A stretch of 13,713 bases of DNA from an uncultured Acetatifactor sp. Its GTDB lineage: Bacteria > Bacillota > Clostridia > Lachnospirales > Lachnospiraceae. The translations under genes and the position numbers were made by a program. The stretch lies in the NCBI GenBank assembly GCA_910585665.1, contig CAJUFI010000088.1, positions 1 to 13,713 of the forward strand, given 5' to 3'. The notes beneath the pieces were generated by a model. The model saw only the letters and a list, made by a program, of their open reading frames with translations. It did no database searches and was not told the origin of the DNA. Below, piece after piece: positions 1-6,485 of the stretch; the stretch's first letter is position 1, and each line of letters begins with the position of its first letter.

Positions 1-266
1 AGCGCTTCGAGGCCATGCCGGAGGGGTATTTCGACATGATACTGATGGACATCCAGATGCCTGTCATGAACGGCTATGAGGCCACCAGGGCCATACGCAA
101 GCTCCCGCGCAGGGACGCGCTGTCCATCCCCATCATCGCACTGTCCGCCAATGCCTTTGCGGAAGACGTCGCCGTAGGCAGGGAGGCCGGGATGAACGAG
201 CATATGGCAAAGCCCCTGGACATCGCCCAGCTCTCGGCTGTCATGGGCCGCTGGATGGGCGTGTAG
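1..266 (+). CDS. Receiver-domain protein, C-terminal part (probably hybrid histidine kinase)
   Basis: The gene enters from the left edge (codons in frame from base 3) and stops with TAG at 264-266, so only about 87 residues are seen. They form the C-terminal two thirds of a CheY-like receiver domain. The phospho-acceptor aspartate lies in MDIQMPVMNG (codon 48-50), the switch Ser/Thr region is IIALSANAF, and the conserved lysine is in the KPLD motif (codon 210-212). The MDIQMP wording and the missing output domain after the receiver are typical of receivers at the C-terminus of hybrid sensor kinases, where they take a phosphate from His and pass it to an Hpt protein. A free-standing receiver is possible because the N-terminus is not visible. 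The following gene is separated by 277 nt, so the two are probably not one operon. Confidence 0.85.
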   Translation, partial: RFEAMPEGYFDMILMDIQMPVMNGYEATRAIRKLPRRDALSIPIIALSANAFAEDVAVGREAGMNEHMAKPLDIAQLSAVMGRWMGV

Positions 267-276
267 GAATTTTGCG

Positions 277-382
277 TTAGGAATTGTCGGAAAATAACTG
301 CTGCAATTGCTTCAGGCAAAAGCCCGGAAATACAATAAAAATTGCCATAAACTTGCAGCAGTTATTTGTAGACAATTCCTTA
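277..382. repeat. Long imperfect inverted repeat, MITE-like
   Basis: A left arm (about 280-306) and a right arm (353-379) are inverted copies over 27 bp with 24 matches. The only mismatches are a 3-bp block, and pairing extends weakly to 277/382. The arms are AT-rich and enclose 46 bp that contain a small TTGC/GCAA hairpin. A 9-bp direct repeat (AATTTTGCG) lies at 268-276, directly beside the left arm, and again at 401-409, which is 18 bp beyond the right arm. The size (about 106 bp) and terminal repeats resemble a miniature inverted-repeat element. It could instead form an RNA hairpin after the receiver gene, although no T-tract makes it a normal terminator. No second copy is seen in this window. 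Confidence 0.5.
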
Positions 383-419
383 CTGACCGTGAACAGTAAC
401 AATTTTGCGGATAATGGTC

Positions 420-428
420 TGGTATAGT
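420..428 (+). promoter_or_regulatory. Candidate extended -10 promoter for the phosphosugar mutase
   Basis: TG at 420-421 is followed, after one base, by TATAGT (423-428), which matches an extended -10 element with 5 of 6 consensus bases. The -35 position (about 400-405, CAATTT) is weak, as often tolerated with extended -10 promoters. Transcription from here would give a leader of roughly 105-110 nt before the ATG at 544. This is sequence resemblance only. Confidence 0.35.
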
Positions 429-543
429 CCGGAGATATATGGTAAGATATGGATAGGAACGATATCTGCAGGGGGCGCAGAATGCAGATGCAGGAAAGAA
501 TCCTGAGATTGTGAAAAGCTGCGCGGAAGAGAGGAGAAGCGTT

Positions 544-2265
544 ATGAGTTTTATGGAGGAGTACAATTTCTGGCTGGAGGATGATTACTTCGACCAGGAC
601 ACCAAGGATGAACTGCTGGCCATCCGGGACAATCAGGGAGAGATCGAGGAGCGGTTCTACAAGGAACTGGAGTTCGGCACAGGAGGCCTACGGGGCGTGA
701 TCGGGGCCGGAACCAACCGCATGAACATCTACACGGTCCGCAAGGCCACCCAGGGGCTGGCCAATTTCATCCTGAAGAAGGGCACCCAGGGGAAGGGCGT
801 TGCCATCGCCTACGATTCCAGGCGCATGTCTCCTGAGTTCGCGGACGTGGCGGCGCTGTGCCTGGCGGCCAACGGCATCAAGGCCTATGTGTTCGATTCC
901 CTCCGTCCCACCCCGGAGCTTTCCTTTGCGCTGCGCACCCTGGGCTGCACGGCGGGCATCGTGGTGACGGCCAGCCACAACCCGCCGGAGTACAACGGCT
1001 ACAAGGTATACTGGGAGGACGGCGCCCAGGTCACCGCGCCCTTCGATAAACAGATCATCGAGGAAGTCCAGGCCATCAAGGACTACCACACCGTGAAGAC
1101 CATGGATAAGGCCAAGGCCATGGAAGAGGGCCTGTATCAGGTCATCGGCAAAGAAATCGACGACGCCTACATGGCGGAGCTGAAGAAGCAGATCATCCAC
1201 CCGGAGATCATCCAGGAGGTAGCGGACGATATCAAGATTGTATACACGCCCCTGTGCGGCACGGGAAACCTGCCTGCCAGGCGCATCCTGTCGGAGCTGG
1301 GATTCAAGCATGTGTACGTGGTGCCGGAGCAGGAGAACCCGGATCCCAACTTCACCACATTGGAGTACCCCAACCCCGAGGATCCCAAGGCCTTCACCTA
1401 CGCCCTGCGGCTGGCCAAAGAGAAGGACGCGGACATCGTCCTGGCCACGGATCCGGATGCGGACCGTCTGGGCGTGTACGCCAAGGATTCCAAGACCGGC
1501 GAGTATGTCTCCTTCACCGGCAATATGTCAGGCATGCTGATTGCGGAGTACATCCTGCGTGAGAGGACCGCTACCGGCACTATGCCTGCGGATCCCGCAC
1601 TGGTCACCACCATCGTCACCACCAACATGACCAGGCCCATCACCAAGACTTACGGCGTGAAGCTGATAGAGGTGCTCACAGGCTTTAAGTTCATCGGGGA
1701 GCAGATCAAGCTCTTCGAGCAGTCCGGCAGCAACCATTATGTGTTCGGCCTGGAGGAGAGCTACGGCTGCCTGGCCGGGACCCATGCCAGGGACAAGGAT
1801 GCCATCGTGGCGGTGATGTGCCTCTGCGAAGTGGCCGCCTACTGCAAGAAGCAGGGCAAGACCCTCTGGGACATGATGCTGGACACCTACGAGAAGTACG
1901 GCTACTACAAGGAGTCCCAGTACACCATCACCTTAAAGGGCATCGACGGCTCCAGGCAGATCGCGGAGATCATGGAGAAGCTCCGCCAGAATCCGCCCAA
2001 GGCGTTCGGCGACCTGCAGGTGCTGAAGTTCAGGGATTACCAGACGGACCGCGCCCTGGACATGGCCACCGGCGAAGAGGGAAAGACCGGCCTGCCCAAG
2101 TCCAATGTGCTCTACTTCGAGCTTCCTGACGACGCATGGTGCTGTGCGCGTCCCTCCGGCACGGAGCCCAAGATCAAGTTCTACATGGGCGTGAAAGGCG
2201 CCAGCCTGGAGGATGCCCAGAAGCGTCTTGAGAAGCTGACCGAGGATTTGAAGGCGGTGCTGTAG
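544..2265 (+). CDS. pgcA: Phosphoglucomutase/phosphomannomutase (alpha-D-phosphohexomutase)
   Basis: This 573-residue cytosolic enzyme interconverts hexose 6-phosphate and hexose 1-phosphate (glucose, possibly mannose), feeding nucleotide-sugar synthesis. All four signatures of the alpha-D-phosphohexomutase superfamily are present in order: the phosphoserine loop TASHNP with Ser144, the Mg-binding loop DPDADR (303-308), the sugar-binding loop GLEESYG (402-408) and the phosphate-binding RPSGTEPK (536-543). The length fits the Gram-positive PgcA/YhxB type rather than the shorter PMM/PGM or GlmM types. The ATG at 544 is chosen because AGGAG at 532-536 lies 7 nt upstream; an in-frame GTG at 511 has no comparable site. 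A strong terminator follows, so it is probably monocistronic. The nearby glycosyltransferases make supply of surface-glycan precursors a reasonable role. The exact sugar preference cannot be read from sequence. Confidence 0.93.
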   Translation: MSFMEEYNFWLEDDYFDQDTKDELLAIRDNQGEIEERFYKELEFGTGGLRGVIGAGTNRMNIYTVRKATQGLANFILKKGTQGKGVAIAYDSRRMSPEFADVAALCLAANGIKAYVFDSLRPTPELSFALRTLGCTAGIVVTASHNPPEYNGYKVYWEDGAQVTAPFDKQIIEEVQAIKDYHTVKTMDKAKAMEEGLYQVIGKEIDDAYMAELKKQIIHPEIIQEVADDIKIVYTPLCGTGNLPARRILSELGFKHVYVVPEQENPDPNFTTLEYPNPEDPKAFTYALRLAKEKDADIVLATDPDADRLGVYAKDSKTGEYVSFTGNMSGMLIAEYILRERTATGTMPADPALVTTIVTTNMTRPITKTYGVKLIEVLTGFKFIGEQIKLFEQSGSNHYVFGLEESYGCLAGTHARDKDAIVAVMCLCEVAAYCKKQGKTLWDMMLDTYEKYGYYKESQYTITLKGIDGSRQIAEIMEKLRQNPPKAFGDLQVLKFRDYQTDRALDMATGEEGKTGLPKSNVLYFELPDDAWCCARPSGTEPKIKFYMGVKGASLEDAQKRLEKLTEDLKAVL

Positions 2266-2297
2266 TCGGAGAGCGCTGTGTGATAGATTGACAAAAT

Positions 2298-2342
2298 GGG
2301 GCAGTCGGAAAATCACCCGTTTTCTGACTGCCCCTGCTTTTA
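2298..2342 (+). terminator. Rho-independent terminator after the phosphosugar mutase
   Basis: A 15-bp stem (2298-2312 with 2320-2334, 14 Watson-Crick pairs and one G-T) begins with GGGGCAGTC and encloses a 7-nt loop. It is followed by TGCTTTTA. The stem lies 32 nt after the stop codon. The A-rich bases before the left arm give a short T-run on the other strand, so it could work in both directions. Confidence 0.85.
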
Positions 2343-2388
2343 TAGCAGGTTCTGCGGCATGGTTTCGTTAGCGCGGGCCGGGAAATGA

Positions 2389-2630
2389 GGGATTCATGAC
2401 GGGCCCACAGGGAAGGGGTATGCGGACATGGTCTTTCTGCCGAAGCGCCAGTCGGACAAACCGGCCATGATAGCGGAACTGAAATGGAATCATTCAGCAA
2501 AAACGGCCATCGGCCAGATAAAAGACAAAAAATTTACAAGGCCTTGGAACATTATCGAGGTGAGATGTTGCCTGCGGGAATCAATTGCAGCAAAAAACGA
2601 AAAAATACAGATGCAATATCGAGAGGATGA
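2389..2630 (+). pseudogene. Relic of AAA-ATPase-like / PD-(D/E)XK nuclease gene, C-terminal end
   Basis: Read in one frame from about 2392, the sequence gives GPTGKGYADMVFLPKR, then DKPAMIAELKWN and SAKTAIGQIKDKK. This is the typical C-terminal nuclease-like domain (PDDEXK_9) of the AAA-ATPase_like family common in Clostridia and Bacteroidetes. The putative catalytic set is visible: Asp in GYAD (codon 2425) and E-L-K in AELKW (2476-2484). After an A6 run at 2527-2532 the match continues in another frame (YKALEHYRGEM, then AGINC). After a second A6 run at 2592-2597 it continues in the third frame (KTKKYRCNIERM). The N-terminal ATPase part is absent and a stop precedes the fragment at 2386-2388. 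It is therefore a doubly frameshifted remnant, not a working gene. Family assignment rests on motif recognition from memory. Confidence 0.72.
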
Positions 2631-2677
2631 CAGAAGGGCATGGATGTCCCCGTAGGGGGTGTGAGGAGGAGACGGCT

Positions 2678-3034
2678 ATGGGCAGGAAGGTGCTGATAGG
2701 GGTTCTGATATTGGGATGCGCCGTGGCGGCGGTGCTGTTGATCTGGAGGCCGCTGAAGGCGGGCACGGGGATTTATATTGCCGCAGGGAGCCCCATTATC
2801 GTATTTGACGGCGGCTCCGGGGAACCTGTGGTCATGCAGGGCCGGACGGGGGATGAGGATATGTTCGGGGGTCTGGAGACTGGCGACAGGATTCTGATTT
2901 TCCATGACGGCACCATGATGCTGAGCTACCCGGCCCAGATGAACGTGTTTTTCTGCATCCGTCTGGAGAAAGGGGACGAGGCTTCGGTTCCGGAGGAGGT
3001 CATGGAGTCCCTGAAAGAGCTGGGATGGCTCTAA
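2678..3034 (+). CDS. Small membrane-anchored protein of unknown function
   Basis: The protein has 118 residues. The start is the ATG preceded by AGGAGG at 2664-2669 with 8-nt spacing; an upstream in-frame extension would run into the relic gene. Residues 4-23 form one hydrophobic helix after a short basic N-terminus (MGRK), predicting an N-in anchor with the remaining 90 or so residues outside. The outer part is rich in short beta-like segments with glycine turns (DGGSGEP, then GLETGDRILIFHDG) and ends in an acidic helix. This pattern recalls small OB-like extracytoplasmic domains such as DUF3221, but that likeness is only an impression. Its stop codon overlaps the ribosome binding site of the next glycosyltransferase gene, so the two are translated together and may act in the same cell-surface process. 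I do not recognise a defined family. Confidence 0.8.
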   Translation: MGRKVLIGVLILGCAVAAVLLIWRPLKAGTGIYIAAGSPIIVFDGGSGEPVVMQGRTGDEDMFGGLETGDRILIFHDGTMMLSYPAQMNVFFCIRLEKGDEASVPEEVMESLKELGWL

Positions 3035-3039
3035 GGAGG
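3033..3039 (+). promoter_or_regulatory. Shine-Dalgarno site overlapping the upstream stop codon
   Basis: AAGGAGG shares its first two bases with the TAA stop (3032-3034) of the small membrane protein. It lies 5 nt before the TTG at 3045. This site decides the TTG start of the glycosyltransferase, since no ATG or GTG lies at a suitable distance. It also suggests translational coupling. Confidence 0.8.
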
Positions 3040-3044
3040 TATCA

Positions 3045-4466
3045 TTGGGCAGAAGCAATCAGGCGAACTTGAAAAAAACCATATATTTTCTGAAGCGGAA
3101 CGGCCTGCGCAGGACCTGGTACGCTGTTCGGGAGCGCATGGAGGAACGGAAGCAGCCGCCCTATCTCTGGCGCCCGCCCACCGAGGAGCAGCTGGCGGCG
3201 CAGCGGGCCTGGTGGGAGGCCAGGCGGGAGCGGGAGGGCGAGCCGGTGGCTTTCAGCATCCTTGTCCCCGTCTACCGCACGAGACCGGAATATCTCAGAG
3301 ATCTGCTGCAATCCTTGTGCCTCCAGACGTACCCGAAATGGGAGGTGATTCTGGCGGACGCCACGGAGGACGACAGCGTGGAGCGCATCGTGCAAAGCTT
3401 CCTGTCAGGAGGGGCCGGGATGGAGGCGTCGGCCGGGGGCGCTTCCTCGCCTGGGACTGGGGATGCCCGGATTCGCTATGTGCACCTGGAGCGAAATGCC
3501 GGAATCGCGGAGAATACGAACCAGGCGCTCGCTCTCGCCACAGGCGACTATGTGGGGCTGCTGGATCATGATGATATCCTGGCGGAGGATGCCCTCTACG
3601 AAATGGCGGTGGCAATCGAGGCGGGAGAACGGCGGGGGACAAGGCCGCAGATGCTTTATTCCGACGAAGACAAATGCAATGGCGGCAGGACGGAATATTT
3701 TGAGCCGAATTTCAAAGAGGATTTCAATCTCGATCTGCTCCTGAGCAACAACTACATCTGTCATTTCCTGGTGATGAGGCGGGAGCTGATACAGGACCTG
3801 CGGTTCCGCCCGGAATATGAAGGGGCCCAGGATTACGATTTGGTGCTGCGCGCGGTGGCCCGTCTGGAAGACCCGGAGCGGGAGGTCCACCATGTCCCCA
3901 AAGTGCTGTACCACTGGAGGTGCCACACAGGCTCCACGGCGGAGAACCCGGAGAGCAAGCGCTACGCGTATGAGGCCGGGCGCAGGGCCCTGCAGGACTT
4001 TTCGGACAGGGCCGGCTGGTGGGCACGGGCGCATGACACGGAGCATGTGGGATTTTACCGGCTGCGCTTCGGGGGCGGCCTCTTTGACAGCAGACAGGAC
4101 GTGGGAGCCGTCGGGGGGCGGCTGGTGCGCAAGGGAAAGATATGCGGCGGCCGGATGAAAGAAGACGGAACTGTAGTGTACATGGGCCTTCCCGCCTGCT
4201 ACAGCGGCTATCTCCACCGGGCTGTGCTCTCCCAGGACGCGGAAGCCGTGGACCTGCGCAATCTAATGGTCCGGCCCCAGTGTTTGGAGCTTTTCACGCA
4301 GATTGTGGGGGTGCCTTACAGGGCCCTCCCCGGAACGGATATCTTTGACGTTTCGGTGCTGCCGGAGGGCAGCAACGTATGCCGGTTGAGCCTGAAGCTC
4401 TGTGAAGCCCTGCGGAGGGAAGGGTATCGGATATTGTATCTGCCGGATTTGGGGGGAGAGGGATAA
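3045..4466 (+). CDS. Family 2 glycosyltransferase (RfbF/rhamnan-type)
   Basis: This 473-residue cytoplasmic transferase probably adds a sugar to a lipid-linked surface polysaccharide. It starts at TTG. Residues 1-65 are a basic leader with KRNGLRRTWYAVRERMEE, seen before the GT2 domain in many Clostridial rhamnan-type transferases. The GT-A fold begins near residue 70 (FSILVPVY), has a DHDD nucleotide-sugar/metal motif at 174-177, and the QDYD motif in the acceptor region at 262-265. Residues 121-139 are a Gly/Ala/Ser-rich insertion in the fold. After residue 330 comes a region (VGAVGGRLVRKGKI, then SGYLHRAVLSQD) that resembles part of a second, incomplete GT2 domain. The gene ends inside a 15-bp tandem repeat. 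The donor sugar cannot be determined; rhamnose is a guess from family resemblance. Confidence 0.88.
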   Translation: MGRSNQANLKKTIYFLKRNGLRRTWYAVRERMEERKQPPYLWRPPTEEQLAAQRAWWEARREREGEPVAFSILVPVYRTRPEYLRDLLQSLCLQTYPKWEVILADATEDDSVERIVQSFLSGGAGMEASAGGASSPGTGDARIRYVHLERNAGIAENTNQALALATGDYVGLLDHDDILAEDALYEMAVAIEAGERRGTRPQMLYSDEDKCNGGRTEYFEPNFKEDFNLDLLLSNNYICHFLVMRRELIQDLRFRPEYEGAQDYDLVLRAVARLEDPEREVHHVPKVLYHWRCHTGSTAENPESKRYAYEAGRRALQDFSDRAGWWARAHDTEHVGFYRLRFGGGLFDSRQDVGAVGGRLVRKGKICGGRMKEDGTVVYMGLPACYSGYLHRAVLSQDAEAVDLRNLMVRPQCLELFTQIVGVPYRALPGTDIFDVSVLPEGSNVCRLSLKLCEALRREGYRILYLPDLGGEG

Positions 4467-4520
4467 GCGGAAAAGGGTAAGCGGGAAAAAGGTAAGCGGG
4501 AAAAGGGTAAGCGGGAAAAG
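4461..4520 (+). repeat. Four 15-bp tandem repeats spanning the glycosyltransferase stop codon
   Basis: Units at 4461-4475, 4476-4490, 4491-4505 and 4506-4520 follow the pattern GGTAAGCGGGAAAAG. The last three are nearly identical, with one base change in the second unit. The first differs by an extra A and a missing G. The TAA stop at 4464-4466 lies in the first unit. Because the unit is a multiple of three, copy changes would not shift frame. Confidence 0.9.
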
Positions 4521-4558
4521 GAAAATCACGGCCAGGGCCAGGCCGCCGCGGTTCCGGG

Positions 4559-4600
4559 AGGGCCCACAGCCCCGCTGCATGGGGCGGAGCCGTGGGCCTT
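4559..4600. terminator. GC-rich hairpin between convergent genes, possible bidirectional terminator
   Basis: GGCCCAC at 4561-4567 pairs with GTGGGCC at 4592-4598. An inner 5-bp stem (4569-4573 with 4581-4585) sits across an asymmetric bulge, with a 7-nt loop. It lies between the ends of the converging genes at 4466 and 4621. Neither strand has a clear T-tract, so termination is uncertain. Confidence 0.4.
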
Positions 4601-4620
4601 GCTGGAAACCGTCCCTGACA

Positions 4621-5235
4621 TTACGCCAAGGCGTCGAAGCTTTTGTAAGAGGCAGGAAGCTCCGGCAGGATTTCCCGGGGCTGCAGCAGGCCTGAGTCCG
4701 CTTCCGCCGTAGGCGGCGCAGCCGCCTGTGCGGGCTCCTGATCCAGGGGGGCGCCAGCCTGGGCAGCGGTCTCAGGCACATCTTCCAGGGCTTCCGTCAG
4801 CTGCTCTTCCGCCACCTCGTCCAGGATATCGCTCAGCATGCCGCCTTCCTCCTCGATGCCCAGGGCCTCTTTGACAGCCTCTTCCCTGCGCTCTTCCGGC
4901 GTCTTGGGCTCGCTCTCTTCGATGGCCTTGGCGATTTCCTCGCCCCGTTCCTTCGCCTCGTCCATCAAATGGAACATCTGTTCCTGGTTGTACTGGGCCT
5001 TGACGGCCGCGATGCTGTCCTCATAGGAATGCAGCATTTCCAGCACCCTGGCCACTTCCTCCGGGCTGCTGCACTCAATGTTTTTCAGGTTCGCTTTCTG
5101 GTTCTCGAAAAAGGCGACCTGGCTGTCGCGCTCAGCCTGCCGCTCCAGCTTCTGGGCCGTGCTTTTCAGCCTGCCGCCGAAGAGGCGGCTTTGCCCGAAC
5201 GCCATGAGATTCGAATTCTGCAGATGGATATTCAT
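4621..5235 (-). CDS. Coiled-coil acidic hypothetical protein
   Basis: The protein has 204 residues. AAGGAGG (complement of 5241-5247) lies 5 nt before the ATG at 5235, supporting both the gene and its start. There is no signal peptide or membrane segment, so it should be cytoplasmic. Residues 20-55 are charged and helical (KLERQAERDSQVAFFENQ). A helical stretch with MLHSYEDSIAAVKAQYNQEQ follows. Residues 95-150 are very rich in Glu and Lys/Arg and probably coiled-coil. The tail from about 150 is an Ala/Pro/Glu-rich, probably disordered linker ending in ELPASYKSFDALA. It runs opposite to every other gene here and separates the first glycosyltransferase from the later cluster. I do not recognise a family; a structural or adaptor role is possible but unsupported. 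Confidence 0.8.
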   Translation of the reverse strand: MNIHLQNSNLMAFGQSRLFGGRLKSTAQKLERQAERDSQVAFFENQKANLKNIECSSPEEVARVLEMLHSYEDSIAAVKAQYNQEQMFHLMDEAKERGEEIAKAIEESEPKTPEERREEAVKEALGIEEEGGMLSDILDEVAEEQLTEALEDVPETAAQAGAPLDQEPAQAAAPPTAEADSGLLQPREILPELPASYKSFDALA

Positions 5236-5437
5236 AATGGCCTCCTTTGCTTTCGTTTCTATGTTGGATTTATCGACAGACTGGGGGAATTCTTTATGAA
5301 AATGTCATGAAACGTATCCTGAAAATTGGATTATCTGAAAAATGTCCGAAAAACTGGATACGGCCAGAAAATGGACGATACTATATAGAAGAGAAAATCC
5401 GCCCTGCACCCGCGGAACTATCAACAAGGAGAAAGCC

Positions 5438-6415
5438 ATGTCCAAAGCCACTGTCATCATCCCCAACTACAATGGCATCAAATTCATAGAGGAATGCCTG
5501 GAATCCCTTCTGGCCCAGGACATGCCGCCCTCGGAGTACCACATAATCGTAGTGGACAACGGCTCCACGGACGGAAGCCGGCAGCTGATAGAAGACGCGT
5601 TCCCTCAGGTGGCCCTCATCGCGCTTCCCGCCAACACCGGCTTCTGCCATGCCGTAAATGTGGGCATCGAGGCGGCGCGGACTCCCTATGTCATCCTTCT
5701 CAACAACGACACGAAAGCCGGTCCTGGCTTCGTCAAAGCCCTCTGTGATTCCCTTGAGGCGAGGCCAAAGGCTTTCTCTGTCAGCGCCAGGATGCTCATG
5801 TGGGACGCCCCCGAGCGCATTGACGACGCAGGCGACAGGTACTGCGTGCTGGGCTGGGCCTACTCCCGGGGGAAGGGGCAGCCTGCCGCCCGATATGGGC
5901 AGCCAGCGGAGATCTTCTCCGCCTGCGGCGGCGCGGCCATCTACAGAAAAAGCGTGCTGGAGGAGATCGGCCTGTTCGACGAGACGCATTTCGCCTATCT
6001 GGAGGATCTGGATATGGGTTACCGGGCCCGGATATATGGCTACCGCAGCTTCTATGAGCCGCAGGCGGAGGTCGTCCACTACGGCAGCGCCTCCAGCGGC
6101 TCCCGCTACAATGCGTGGAAGACGGAGTTAGCCGCCTCTAACAGCGTATATGTCATCGCGAAGGACATGCCCCTCCTACAGCGGATTTGGAACCTGCCTT
6201 TCCTGATTTTGGGCTTTTTGGCAAAATTTTTCTTTTTCTGTAAAAAGGGAATGGGAAAGCTATATCTGAAAGGCCTCTGTCAGGGCGTGCGGAAAGCCTG
6301 CTCCCCGCCGGGCAGGGCGAAGAGGGTTCCCTTCCGTTGGAACCATCTGGGAAATTATCTGGCCATTCAGTGGCAGCTGTATGTGAATGTCCTGAGACTT
6401 CTTAAGAAAACTTAA
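5438..6415 (+). CDS. Family 2 glycosyltransferase, rhamnosyltransferase-like
   Basis: This 325-residue cytoplasmic or membrane-associated transferase resembles WbbL-type rhamnosyltransferases. The N-terminal TVIIPNYNG is the first strand of a GT-A fold. DNGSTDGS follows, then the NND metal/nucleotide motif at 89-91, CGGAAIYRK near the acceptor site, and the catalytic-base region YLEDLDMGYR with ED at 189-190. After residue 240 a hydrophobic stretch (FLILGFLAKFFFF) flanked by basic residues probably contacts the membrane near its lipid-linked acceptor. The start at 5438 has AAGGAG at 5426-5431 with 6-nt spacing, and the protein then begins like family members. An in-frame ATG at 5342 would add 32 non-homologous residues without a good site. 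The sugar transferase gene follows after about 70 nt with its own candidate promoter. Confidence 0.9.
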   Translation: MSKATVIIPNYNGIKFIEECLESLLAQDMPPSEYHIIVVDNGSTDGSRQLIEDAFPQVALIALPANTGFCHAVNVGIEAARTPYVILLNNDTKAGPGFVKALCDSLEARPKAFSVSARMLMWDAPERIDDAGDRYCVLGWAYSRGKGQPAARYGQPAEIFSACGGAAIYRKSVLEEIGLFDETHFAYLEDLDMGYRARIYGYRSFYEPQAEVVHYGSASSGSRYNAWKTELAASNSVYVIAKDMPLLQRIWNLPFLILGFLAKFFFFCKKGMGKLYLKGLCQGVRKACSPPGRAKRVPFRWNHLGNYLAIQWQLYVNVLRLLKKT

Positions 6416-6418
6416 GAA
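6399..6418 (+). other. AT-rich hairpin across the end of the glycosyltransferase gene
   Basis: TTCTTAAG (6399-6406) and CTTAAGAA (6411-6418) form a perfect 8-bp stem around an AAAA loop and include the TAA stop at 6413-6415. A T-run occurs only about 27 nt later, so this is not a standard terminator. It may slow ribosomes or protect the mRNA 3' end; no function is shown. Confidence 0.4.
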
Positions 6419-6449
6419 ACAGCTTCATAAAATCATAAGTTGCTCTTTT

Positions 6450-6455
6450 TATAAT
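6450..6455 (+). promoter_or_regulatory. Candidate -10 element before the sugar phosphotransferase
   Basis: A perfect TATAAT lies 31 nt before the ATG at 6486 in an AT-rich stretch that stands out from the GC-rich genes. No convincing -35 hexamer lies 16-18 nt upstream, so the call is tentative. If used, it would give the sugar phosphotransferase and LCP genes their own start within the cluster. Confidence 0.35.
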
Positions 6456-6485
6456 AATGGTGTAAGGTAACCTTGGGTGGCGCAT

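Noticed and set aside
267..543. Possible riboswitch or leader in the gap before the mutase
   Set aside because: Apart from the inverted repeat I recognise no conserved riboswitch core, T-box element or anti-terminator arrangement.
2585..2677. N-terminal extension of the small membrane protein back to 2585
   Set aside because: The extra residues encode the end of the nuclease relic (KTKKYRCNIERM), and the strong AGGAGG site places the start at 2678.
5294..5376. Five GAAAA-centred similar segments upstream of the glycosyltransferase at 5438
   Set aside because: Start-to-start spacing is irregular (23, 16, 11 and 19 bp) and the matches are short and A-rich, so this is more likely composition than an operator array.
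5342..5437. Earlier ATG start at 5342 for the second glycosyltransferase
   Set aside because: It would add 32 residues that do not fit the family, and it has no good ribosome binding site, whereas 5438 has AAGGAG at proper spacing.
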